From Scilla litardierei (Eukaryota > Streptophyta > Magnoliopsida > Asparagales > Asparagaceae), in assembly GCA_030789695.1 (NCBI GenBank), contig CM061141.1:200497600-200561599 (forward strand): a stretch of 64,000 bases of DNA. The letters run 5' to 3'. A model generated the notes under the pieces. The model ran no database searches. It was not told the DNA's origin and saw only the letters and a program-made list of their open reading frames with translations. The position numbers were made by a program, and so were the translations under genes. Shown one piece after another: positions 52,150 to 62,273 of this stretch (position 1 is the stretch's first letter; each line of letters begins with the position of its first letter).

Positions 52150-55113
52150 TCACAAATACATCTCTTTAAGAGGTTTAGTGAAGATATCAGCAATTTGTTT
52201 TTGGGTTTCAATGTACTCTAAGATGATGTCCTTCTTAGCTACATGATCATTTATAAAATGGTTTCTCACATCTATGTGTTTGGAACGAGAGTGGTGTACC
52301 GGATTCTTGGAAAGACAAATAGCACTTTGATTATCAACCATGATAGGGCAAGTATCACAATTGACACCATAGTCACTAAGAGTGTGTCTCATCCAAAGAA
52401 CTTGTGCACATGCAAGACCCGCGGCAATATATTCCACTTCAGTCGTGGACAATGACACCGAGTTCTGTTTCTTAGAAAACCAAGAAACTAAGGAATTTCC
52501 TAAGAAATGGCAAGTGCCACTAGTACTTTTCCTGTCGGACTTGCATCCGGCAAAGTCGACATCACTATATGAGATTAACTCATATGTGCTAGACTTAGGG
52601 TAAAGTAACCCATAATCTAGAGATTGATTGAGATAACGAAATATTCGTTTAACCGCAATCAAGTGTGACTCCTTAGGTCTTGCTTGATATCTAGCACAAA
52701 GGCATTCAGAAAACATTATATCGGACCTACTAGCGGTTAAGTAAAGTAAGCTACCGATCATACCTCGATATAGATGAACGTCTACATCTTTTTCGCTTTC
52801 ATCCTTGTGTAGATGAGTAGTAGTACTCATGGGAGTCCTTTTGCTCGAAGACTATTCCATCCCGAATCGCTTAATAAGCTCCCATGTGTACTTTGTCTGA
52901 TGTATGAATGTGCCATTCTCTATTTGTCGAATTTGCAATTCAAGGAAGTAGGTGAGCTCTCCCATGTGGCTCATCTCAAACTCATCCTTCATAGACTTGG
53001 AAAATTCTTGACAAAGATTAAAGTTAGTAGAACCAAAAATAATATCGTCTACATAAACTTGAATCAAAAGAATGTCATTTTCATAATCTTTAATGAAGAG
53101 TGTAGAATCAACTTCTCCCATTTTAAAACCTAAATTCAAAAGAAAGGTCTTAAGTCGATCATACCAAGCTCTAGGAGCTTGTCTCAACCCATACAACGCT
53201 TTCTTAAGTTTGAAAACATGGTTTGGAAATTTTTCATGAATAAAACCGGGAGGTTGAGAAACATAAACTTCTTCATTGACAAACCCATTTAAAAATGCAC
53301 TTTTGACATCCATTTGAAATAGTTTAAAATTCTTATGGGATGTAAAAGATAAAAGCAACCTAATAGCTTCTAATCTAGCTACGGGGGCAAAAGATTCTTC
53401 GAAATCAATACCTTCCTCTTTCCGGTAGCCTTGAGCTACTAAACTTGCTTTGTTCCGTGTGATTACCTTGTTGTCATCCGTCTTGTTCTTGAAGATCCAT
53501 TTGGTCCCAATGACTTGGTGACCACTTGGAAGAGGTACGAGTTCCCAAACTTCGTTTCTCTCGAATTGCATTAGTTCTTCTTCCATTGCCACTATCCAAG
53601 AGCTTTCCTCACAAGCTTCTTGGATGTTCTTTGGCTCAATGGTAGAGACAAATGCGCAATGAGAGAATTCTTCAATTCTTGATCTCGTTCGAACACCCAC
53701 ACCAATATCTCCAATAATTTGGTTATGGGGATGGTTACGAACAGTCAGATAAGCTTTGGGTATACCTGGATCACTAAGAACAACTTCAACAACTTCGTTA
53801 GAAGTGTTAGTCTCAACAATAGAATCATTAATCTTAACATTATTAAGAGAATCACAAAGAATTTCTACATTATCATCATCAACATGGGGAAAATCAAAAT
53901 CTTCATAAAAAGATACGTGAAGTGATTTCTCAATCGTTGAAGAAGTTTTGTTGTATATCCGGTAGGCTTTGCTACGTGTGGAATATCCAACAAACATTCC
54001 TTCATCGGATCTTGGCTCAAACTTGTCTAAATTACCAAAAGTGTTCTTTTTAAAACATTTTGAAGCAAAAACACGAAAATATTTTACTTGAGGCTTTTTA
54101 TTATAAAACAACTCAAAACACGTTTTGTTCGTTCGGGGTCTCACTAGGATCCTATTGAGCACATAACTTGTCGTGTGCACCGCCTCTGCCCAAAATTGTA
54201 GTCCTAAATGACTATCATGGAGCATAGTGCGAGCACACTCAATAAGAGTCATATTCTTTCTTTCTACAACACCATTTTGTGGTGGTGCACGAGGAAAGAA
54301 AAAGTTATGAGTTATCCCGGAGTCATCACAAAACTTAGTAAAAGACTCAATCTCAAATTCTCCTCCATGATCACTACGAATAGTGATAATGGTGGATCCT
54401 AAAAGATTCTGAATCTTCTTTGCAAATTTGGTAAACTCTTCATGAGCTTCATTCTTATTAGTTAAGAATGAAACCCAAGTAAATCTAGAAAAGTCGTCAA
54501 CGACAACTAGTCCATAATGAGCATTACCTAAAGAAGCGGTTCTAGTTGGCCCACATAAATCTAGATGAAGAAGTTCTAGGGGCCTCTTAGAAGTAATCCC
54601 TTCTTTAAGCTTAAATGAAGATTTACTTAGTTTACCTCTTTGACATGAATCACAAAAGTTTTTCTTATTAAAAGCAATCTTAGGAAAACCTTTGACTAGA
54701 TCATGCTTAGCTAACTTATATAAGTGCTTGAAGTGAACATGACCAAAACGGCGATGCCATAATAGTTGTTCACTTGTGTTAGCAACTAAGCAATGTTCTA
54801 CGGTTTTAGACAAGCTCAAATAATAAATATTTTTACGCCTAATACCGGAAAATAAAACATTTGAATCACAATCAACAATAGTACACAATCCTTCTCCAAA
54901 GTTAACCTTGTAACATTTGTCACAAAGTTGACTAATGGAAATGAGATTATGACACAAACCACTAACAAGATAAACATTAGTAATTAAGGGTTTGGAAGAA
55001 TTACCAACAATACCTACTCCAATGATGGTTCCCTTTTGATTACCTCCAAAAGTGACCGTTGCACCATCCTTGATACTAATCACTTCGGAGAGCAATGAGG
55101 GATCTCCCGTCAT
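52150..55113 (-). pseudogene. SIRE pol: protease end, integrase, RT, RNase H
   Basis: Order protease-integrase-RT-RNase H, as in Ty1/copia. Protease remnant just upstream ([15 protein letters not shown]); integrase zinc region ([28 protein letters not shown]), core ([44 protein letters not shown]); RT ([50 protein letters not shown]); RNase H (YSDVDFAGCKSDRKSTSG, STTEVEYIAA, VDNQSAICLSKNPVHHSRSKH). One in-frame TAG at 52849-52851 (FGME*SSSKRTPMS) splits it. It is otherwise open, so the damage is light. It ends FTKPLKEM. Confidence 0.9.
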
Positions 55114-55254
55114 GTGTTTGGAGCAACCGTTATCAATAATCCATCCTTTCCCTTTAGAGCTAATAAGACATTTATTGCTCTTCTTCTTTCTCTTGGGTAC
55201 CTATATAATATACCATAAGCTTATGGTACCCAACGTTTGTTGGGTCCAAGGGGA

Positions 55255-55899
55255 TTAGCCCTTTGGAAGACAAGTCCAAGTGGACTTCCGCTTCCCAACA
55301 TAGTTACTATTTCTAATCACATCATGAAAATAGGAATCAACATAAGCATTCCTATCATTTAGACCAGTGTTCTTAGAACCCCAAATAGTGTACATCTTAG
55401 GAGTCCTATTCCTAGTTGCATGCATATGTGTTGGATTTCTATGTGGTGCATGCTTCTTAGGAATATGATTTCTAGCATAGAGATGTGGTGGAGGATATGC
55501 ATTGTACATTCTAGGATGATATGTATGCTTGAAAACATGCATATTATATGAAGCATATGGATCATGCATGACATGTGGAGGATGAGCATACATGAAAGAA
55601 TGATGCATATGAGCATACGGGTGTATAGGAGCACGTACATGAGTATTTCTCATGTGTGGTTGTGTATGTGTCCGTGGGTGCGGAGCATACAATGTGTCAT
55701 GATTATCCACTTGTGAAGTAGGATGTTTCCTACGTGGATAAGTGTTAGTGTACATATAAGCATGACCTTGCTTTTGGTTTCCACCCTTAGTGGGTTTCTT
55801 GCCAAAAAGAAGAGAAGATGAAGTGATGACATTCTTTATAGAATTGCTACCTATAGTGTCTTTGACACCACTTGTGGATGCACCGGAGGAAGGCCTCAC
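55255..55899 (-). pseudogene. SIRE gag C-terminal part with His/Tyr-rich region
   Basis: The frame begins after gag (RPSSGASTSGVKDTIGSNS) and holds a long His/Tyr/Pro/Met-rich region (HHSFMYAHPPHVMHDPYASY and similar, about residues 75-165). It then has the linker motifs KMYTIWGSKNTG and TWTCLPKG that precede the Sirevirus protease. No CCHC knuckle is seen in it. A stop and frameshift near 55255-55200 separate it from pol. Confidence 0.6.
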
Positions 55900-55952
55900 A
55901 AAATCTATAGTGACACCACTATAGTAGGTGCGAGCATTGGATGCATTTGCTT

Positions 55953-56253
55953 TTACAAATCCATGCCAACACGATGTGTGGCCGGAAATTGGTTTGCAAG
56001 CAAATCATCCAATTGTCCTTTTCCCCTATTGAATCTCACAATACGGGAGGACATGAGCCCATATTTCTCCTTTAAAGAAGAAACGTTGGTATCCAAGGTC
56101 GACACACGTGCTTTGAGCTCGTGCACTTGAGTTTTAGGAGAATCATTCTCTAAACCCAATTATGTGTGTCGTGTAACTAGATCATTATTCTCATTAGGAT
56201 GTGTTTGATCTAGTTGAGATTTGAGGGAATTCACCTCATCTCTCAATGTGATA
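55953..56253 (-). pseudogene. SIRE gag coiled-coil part, truncated
   Basis: Reading VHELKARVSTLDTNVSSLKEKY and GLMSSRIVRFNRGKGQLDDLLANQ (in part), a coiled-coil stretch typical of Sirevirus gag. The frame upstream has a stop near 56160 and the element ends at about 56253, where unrelated sequence begins. Confidence 0.65.
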
Positions 56254-56474
56254 TTATCACCAGAATTTGGACAGTTTTGCGCAACGTTTTTGAAATCGAT
56301 GAACGGAGGCTCAAACGGTGTTGGATTGACCTGAAATTTTGTAGGGAGCTACATAACAAGTATATCCACCTAATGCAAAATTTTTTTTCAAAAACAAAAC
56401 TACTCATAAACCCCGAACAGCGGGGGTGTGCTCAGGTATCTCTACCCGAGGTCATTCTTAGGTACATTTTTTGC

Positions 56475-56534
<60 letters not shown>

Positions 56535-56567
56535 TTTTGTGTTTGGCTCATATCTGTTAGTTGTATA
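56254..56567. other. Unassigned flank with (GT)n microsatellite
   Basis: No gene recognised. A (GT)27 run lies at 56479-56532, just before the CACTA end. An open frame across it is an artefact of the repeat. Confidence 0.7.
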
Positions 56568-56654
56568 CACTACTACAAAATGGACCTTTAATAGCACATG
56601 TTAGACAACGCTTGCCAATTATAAGCGTTGTTTATTAGAGGCACATATAATAGA

Positions 56655-56930
56655 CAGCGCTTCTTTCTGCAAGCGCTGTTAAAGGTCCGATAATAGACAT
56701 GGCACATGTAATAGACCGCGCTTCTTTCTGCAAGCGCTGTTAAAGGTCAGATAATTGGCAGCGCTTCTCTCCGCAAACGCTGTTAATGGTCAGATAATTG
56801 GCAGCGCTTCTCTCTGCAAACGCTGTTAAAGGCCAGATAATAAACAACGCTTCTCTCTGCAAGAGTTCTTAAAGGTCAGATAATAGACAACGCTTCTCTC
56901 TGCAAACATTGTTAAAAGTCATATCAAACA
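56655..56930 (+). repeat. CACTA subterminal repeats
   Basis: Six tandem units of about 44 bp with the form CAGCGCTTCTCTCTGCAAGC followed by GCTGTTAAAGGTCAGATAAT, each containing an inverted CAGCGCTT..AAGCGCTG. An earlier copy with opposite halves is at 56605-56632. Such repeats bind transposase in CACTA elements. Confidence 0.75.
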
Positions 56931-57005
56931 AAGAAAAGTAAAAGACGCGGAATTGCGTGGAAAAATAAATTTGGGCCGGTCATCTCTCTCTTTCTTCGCC
57001 CCTTA

Positions 57006-57326
57006 GGGCCTGTTCTTTTGAGTGTAAACGAGTGGAATCCCACTTTTTTCACTGTTGTGAACAGTGTTTAGGGGGAAAACCGATTGGGATTCCCCAAACC
57101 TGTTTTTTTTTCTTTCCCAGCGTAAAGGGATTCCCAAAATCTCTTTCCCTCTCTATGCCCCTCTAAAAAGAAACTAAAATGAGGGATTTCATGAGGAATT
57201 TCTTTCTCCTCCCTTTTCTCCTTCCACTTTCTCATCCCAAAGAACACACAACTAAAACTTTCTCTCTCTTGATTCCTTTATTCCCCCCACTTTCCTCAAC
57301 CCCATTACACTCAAAAGAACAGGCCC
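57006..57326. mobile_element. Tourist-like MITE
   Basis: 321 bp with perfect 22-bp terminal inverted repeats (GGGCCTGTTCTTTTGAGTGT and two more bases) and a TTA target duplication (57003-57005 and 57327-57329), as for PIF/Harbinger-type MITEs. It has no coding capacity. Confidence 0.85.
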
Positions 57327-57329
57327 TTA

Positions 57330-57891
57330 TTTGATTTCAAAAACAAAGAAATTGCATAAAAAAATAAAAAAGAGAGCGAAATCTCCTTCTCTCTTTTGGA
57401 GGAGAAAGGAGAACAAGAAGAAAGACACGACCTTTTTGATTCTGTATATCTCCTCTACGATCAGGTATCTTATCACCGCAATACGCCTGGCGGCCTGATC
57501 TTTTCTTGTCGAAATCTGTGTAGACATGTAGAATATTGCAAGTTCATCCTTTGTTTGGGCCGATTCACTGGGTTTCTTCTAAATCGAGGGTGTATATGTG
57601 TTTCTTGTAGATCAATTTGGAGTTTTGGGGCTTTTGAAGGATGGATTTTTGGTTATGTTAGGGTTTTGTGAAATGATTGTTAAGAATTAGGGTTATTCTG
57701 TAAATCTGGTTAATCGTGGTTTTATGAATATCTATTTTGTGAAGATTCTGTCAATGTTTCAAAGTTTCAAATTTTGTGAAGAATTAGGGTATTGAAAGTT
57801 TTTGGGTTTGTATTTGTGGCTGCTGTTGTTTGTTGCCAGTTGTTTTTGTTGTGTTAATAATTCTGAGTATGAAACCTGCTGCCTCATGTAG
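57330..57891. other. No recognisable gene
   Basis: AT-rich. A purine-rich stretch at 57390-57430 and a possible donor (CAG, then GTATCT, 57462-57468) might be a captured 5' untranslated exon. An acceptor-like pyrimidine stretch ends at 57891 before the kinase exon. Confidence 0.4.
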
Positions 57892-58372
57892 GTATGGTGC
57901 TGATTTAGCTCAGGGAATATTGGAGCTCCACTCAAGAGGAATTCTAGTCCTAAATCTTAAAACTTGTAATTTTCTACCTGATGAAAATGATCAAGCAATT
58001 CCAGGGGACTTTGGGATTCCAACTTTACTATTCGGACTTCCACTACCAAACTCGGATATGGTTCAGAGGCTTGGCACACCAAACTATATGGCTCCTGAAT
58101 AGTGGCATCTTGATATTAGGGGTCCAGTTTCTTTTGAAACAGATTCATGGGGCTTCGGATGCAGTATTTTGGAGATGTTGAGTGGCTATCAGCAATAGCG
58201 TGGTAAGTCCCCTAATGAAATTCATCGCTTGGTCGTAAAAAAGGAAGAGAAGCCCCCAATTCCAAGTGGTTTACCTCCTAATATGGAAATGTTCTTTGTG
58301 GTTGCTTCGAGTATGACTCTCAAAATCGTCCATTAATGGGAGATATTATCAAGGTGTTTAAAAGGTATTCCT
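57892..58372 (+). pseudogene. KEG-like protein kinase domain fragment
   Basis: The reading YGADLAQGILELHSRGIL, VLNLKTCNFLPDENDQAI, GDFGIPTLLFGLPLP, RLGTPNYMAPE*W, RGPVSFETDSWGFGCSILEM and EKPPIPSGLPP matches the kinase domain of the plant RING-kinase-ankyrin E3 ligase KEEP ON GOING. The catalytic loop is already LNLK rather than HRDLK in that family. Stops replace Gln after APE and Trp after YQQ. A frameshift occurs near 58290 and the fragment fades at about 58372. RING, N-terminal kinase lobe, ankyrin and HERC parts are absent. Confidence 0.65.
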
Positions 58373-58379
58373 TAAACTA

Positions 58380-59630
58380 GGCTTCAACACACAGAAAGAA
58401 ATGCGTGTGTTCCAGGATTATTACTTGTAGATATTATTTTTTGAATTGATGATGCAGGATTAAGGTAATTTTTCCACTAATTTAGATGAACTTAACTAAC
58501 AAATGCAGCATTAGTTGTGTTTCAGTTTAATAATTCAGTTCATTTATCCTCCTGTCACTATTCTTTCTTCCTAGTTATATATTCTAGTTCTTAACAAGTC
58601 TAGTTGTGATCATGGAAGAGTAATGTTTCTTCTTATTAACTTGCATGATGCATGTGATGACATGGCAATTTACATCTGGGAATCTCCTTTTATTCTGGTG
58701 TTTATGTTTTTGTGTTACATGTGCGATGCTATTCAGAATTGCAGCAAACCGTTGCTTGATTGTGCATTTGCACTAATGGACTTTACCGCGGTGTTTGACA
58801 GAGAAACGTGCTATAAATTGTCTTCGTTCTGTTGCTGACAAATGTACCCTCTTTGAATAATTTGTAATGGGGGAGTCTGTTTTGTTCCATGTTTTTGGTT
58901 GTCGAGTATGTCAGATGCATGCGTCCAAGTTAGGATAGTTCTTGTACTGCATTTTGGTTCACTTTTTTTTCCCTGAATTGCTAAATTTGTAGACCATCTT
59001 CATTATTAAAATTTCCAGTAGTGAGGTTTAAGCATGGCTTTTTAAAATTTTGTGTGCTCTGAAAAATCAAAAGATTAGAATGTCCTTTCAAAAATTTCGT
59101 GATCATTTTCCTGCTTTGTCATCATTTTCACTAATAAAAAAATTTCAGTTATAGGCGTACTTAAGAAGTTATGCGCTTGAGCAAATGGTGCAAGCAGCAA
59201 GTTCAACTACTGGACTCAGAACCATCACACGAGGTGATCAGACTTTACATGATCTTGGGGCTTGTCTCCTTTAGTCTCAACTTTATTATTGTGTTACAAA
59301 TGGCTCTTGATTTTGTTATTTAAAATCTCAATGAATGCTAATTTTTACCCGTTTCTATTCTACATCATCTCTGACTTGATGTGGAAGTGCACATGTCTAA
59401 AATTTTAATAGTAGGCTAAATTATTTTGGCTAATGAATTACAATGTGACAGTTATGCTATCAGATACTTGAGGATGGGTATGATATGTGGGATGCTTTCT
59501 GATTTTTTGGTGTGACACCATTGGATGCAATATGCGTGTCCATTCATGTTCGATAGTTACAAATGTATAAATCATTATTGCACGTCCATTCATGTCCATT
59601 AAACAACTGGGTATATGTTTAACTATTAAG
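58380..59630. other. AT-rich region without clear gene
   Basis: Probably intron or flank of the captured pieces. A short coding-like stretch at 59160-59250 ([20 protein letters not shown]) is not identified. Confidence 0.4.
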
Positions 59631-61823
59631 GTGCTGTGAGAAACAAAGAAAGGAGGCATCTCGTCTCAAACTGTGAACAGAAAGCTGACTGCAATGAACA
59701 AGCTGCTGATGGAAGAAAATGACCGGCTGTAGAAGCAAGTGTCTCAACTTGGTTATGAGAATGGATATATGTGCCAACAGATACACATTGTAAGGGTTTT
59801 CTCGTTTGTTTTTATGTTAGCTAAATGGTTGTGGTCAACAAAATTAATCGATTATGGTAGTTTGTTAGAACAAAAAGTAGAGGCTAGTTTTTGTTTTTGA
59901 GTTATTGATGCTATAAATTTTTTTTAATTACAGTGCTAACCGCTTGCAGGCAACTGTGGCAACTACAGACACAAGCTGTGAGTCTGTAGTGACAAGTGGT
60001 CAGCACCACCAACAGCAAAACCCAACGCCTCGTCATCCACCGAGGGATGCTAACAACCTAGCTGGGTAATGGATCTAGCCTTACTACTAGTTTCCTTGCT
60101 AACTTATTCTTGACTGTCACTAATTAATTTCATTGATGTTTTCTTGTCTTAGTTTTCTCGCAATTGCTGGGGAGACCCTGGCAGACTTCCTGTCCGAGGC
60201 GACTGGAACCGTTGTCGAATGGGTTCAGATGGTTGGGATGAAGGTATTTGTTTATTTCTTTTGGTGATATGCTTTATTCTGCTGTACTGTTAGTGCTATA
60301 GATTTATTCATTCGTTATTTATTTCTTATAGCCTGGTCCGGATTCTATTGGAATCGTTGCTGTTTCCCACAATTGTAGTGGGGTGGCGGCAAGAGCATGC
60401 GGTCTTGTGAGTCTAGGAACCCACAAAGGTAAGCTTATTTTTGAAAAAAAAATACAGTCAATTGAGAACAGTCTTGAGCAATTTTAACGGGTAATTAATT
60501 TTCAGGTCACTAATATCCTCAAAGATCGCCTATCTTGGTACCGTGATTGCCGTTCCCTTGATGTGCTGACTGTTATCCCTACTGGAAATGGAGGGAACAT
60601 TGAGATTATTTATATGCAGGTCCAAGCTTATTATTTTAGTTGGCACTATTTTTGTTATTCTGCAACTTTTCACTTCTGATATCAGTTATGTTTAATTTCT
60701 CAGACGTATGCACCTTCTACTTTGGCATCAGCAGGGAACTTTTGGACACTTGGATATACAACTGGTCTTGAAGATGGCAGTCTTGTAGTAACTTCTTTGT
60801 TTCCAACTGTTAGAAGTTCATATCCCTATCTAGGTTTCTTCTATTTAAAGAGTTCATAAAAGTAATCTAGTTTTTCAATTTGAAGAATCTTTCCAACCAG
60901 TTTTTAGTACATTTTCTGGTGCTAAGTTGAGAGATAGAAGCTCTCCGCCGGTGCATGTGTCTTTGTTCATGTCCATATTCTATCGGTTAATCTTTGAGCA
61001 CTAAATTCTCACTGTCTTATCACTTGTTCTCGTAGATATGCGAGCGATCATTGATTCCTTCCACTGGTGGTCTAGCTGGACCTCCTGCGCCCGGTTTTGT
61101 CAGAGCTGAGATGCTGCCTAGTGGTTATTTGATTCGACCTTGTGAGGGTGGAGGTTCTATGATTCACATTGTTGATCATGTGGATTTGGATGTGAGTATT
61201 GCAATATATAAATTCACTTTCTAATTTTGGTTTTATGTTGTTGCATTCCTCAATTTTATTGTGTCATGGCATGGTTTAGGAATTAGGCTTGGAGTGTGCC
61301 TGAGGTTCTGAGACCCTTGTATGAATCACCGAAGATATTGGCACATAACATGAAAATGACTATAGCTGAATGTATTCTGTTGTAACTTACTATACAAGTC
61401 ATGTCTTTGTTTAAGTTTGAAATATAAATGTCTGATTGTTTTTGTTTTCTGGCGTTGCGTCATATTAGACAAATTGCACAAGAAACAAGCGGTGAAATTT
61501 CTTATGGTGGAGGACGACAACATGCTGTCTTGAGGACATTTAGCCAGCGATTGAGCAAGTAATCCTCTATAGTCATTTGCTGCCTGTCAATGAGTGCTTG
61601 ACCTGATTTTCATGCCCTTTGTATGATTGGCAGGGGTTTCAATGATGCTGTAAATGGATTTACAGACGATCGGTGGTCATTACTGGGAGGTGATGGTGTT
61701 GATGATGTGACAATTATGATCAACTCGTCACCGAATAAGCTTCTCGCATCTCAGGGCAACTCGTTGGTATTTTCACCCCTTGGAGGTGGCATTTTATGTG
61801 CAAAGGCTTCCATGCTATTGCAG
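59631..61823 (+). pseudogene. PHB/PHV-type class III HD-ZIP fragment (zipper and START domain)
   Basis: Ten exons can be followed: 59631-59789 (zipper, KLTAMNKLLMEENDRL), 59950-60065, 60153-60243, 60332-60428, 60506-60619, 60704-60787, 61036-61191, 61287-61371, 61453-61558 and 61634-61823. They cover leucine zipper and START domain (MVGMKPGPDSIGIVAVSHN, VLTVIPTGNGG, FVRAEMLPSGYLIRPCEGGG, HIVDHVDLD, GFNDAVNGFTDD). HD-ZIP III proteins are nuclear regulators of leaf polarity and meristems. Missing are the homeobox and the C-terminal MEKHLA part. Lesions: a 1-bp deletion and a stop (CGGCTG TAG) in the zipper and an apparently lost acceptor (GG for AG) before 61453. Introns are retained, so it was copied at DNA level. 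Confidence 0.8.
60233..60342 (+). promoter_or_regulatory. miR165/166 complementary site split by an intron
   Basis: TTGGGATGAAG ends one exon (60233-60243) and CCTGGTCCGGA opens the next (60332-60342). Spliced together they give the conserved HD-ZIP III target of miR165/166, encoding VGMKPGP. The split by an intron is normal for the family. The site is intact although the gene is broken. Confidence 0.85.
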
Positions 61824-61858
61824 GTTGCTATTCTTTTTCTTAGGATCTGTAAAATTTC

Positions 61859-62248
61859 TGATGCGAGCGCACCTAGCCCCTCAGCGGATGGAGCACGTGG
61901 CGGTGGAGGCGTCATCACTTACGCACGTCGCAGGAGACGCGGGAGTGCGGTTTAGGCCTTTTTCTTAGTGGGAGGGTATTTTGGTCTTTTACCAAAATCC
62001 CTCCTCTTTCTTTATATTAGGTCTAGCCGTCATCTTTTTCCTTATGCTTGAATTGTGAGAAAAACTCTCAAGTGTCAATTGAAGGTTCTTAAACTTTGGC
62101 CTGTTCATCCAAAGTGGGGAGATCGATCTTGTCTCTAAGAAGATCATTATCTAGGTTCTTTGTCTCAATCAAGCAAAAATATAAACTTTTTCCTCTCTTT
62201 TAATTTTCCTCTTTTAAATTGTGAATCGATCTACGACGATTCACAACA
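61859..62248 (+). repeat. 5' LTR of a Ty3-like element
   Basis: It starts TGATGCGAGCGCACC where the HD-ZIP III intron is interrupted and ends TTCACAACA two bases before a primer site. It is 390 bp long. A TATA-like TTTATATTAG lies at 62012-62021. The partner LTR is right of the window, so the border is not confirmed. Confidence 0.65.
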
Positions 62249-62250
62249 AT

Positions 62251-62262
62251 TGGTATCAGAGC
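62251..62262 (+). other. Primer binding site, initiator tRNA-Met
   Basis: TGGTATCAGAGC is complementary to the 3' end of plant initiator methionine tRNA and is the usual primer site of many plant LTR elements. Confidence 0.9.
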
Positions 62263-62273
62263 ACTACGAGTCC

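Larger units (their letters stand above)
38558..56253 (-). mobile_element. SIRE-type Ty1/copia element, truncated, split by a Tekay element
   Basis: The 3' LTR is on the left in two pieces (38558-39333 and 48726-49764, about 1.8 kb together). Then come the polypurine tract, an extra ORF, pol (55113-52150) and the 3' part of gag to about 56253, where the sequence changes. The 5' LTR and gag N-terminus are missing. Integrase before RT marks it as Ty1/copia, and gag and pol motifs fit the Sirevirus (SIRE/Maximus) group. Confidence 0.8.
56568..61858 (+). mobile_element. CACTA-type transposon end with captured gene fragments (putative)
   Basis: It begins CACTACTACAAAA, the form of CACTA terminal inverted repeats, followed by subterminal repeats. 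It then carries a MITE and broken pieces of two unrelated host genes with introns kept. No transposase is seen in the window and the other terminus is not present; a later LTR element interrupts at 61859. The extent is inferred. Confidence 0.55.

Noticed and set aside
56214..56591. Open frame ending in Cys-Val repeats
   Set aside because: Produced by the (GT)n microsatellite.
57892..58372. A functional kinase gene
   Set aside because: Two stops and a frameshift break it, and both ends of the gene are missing.
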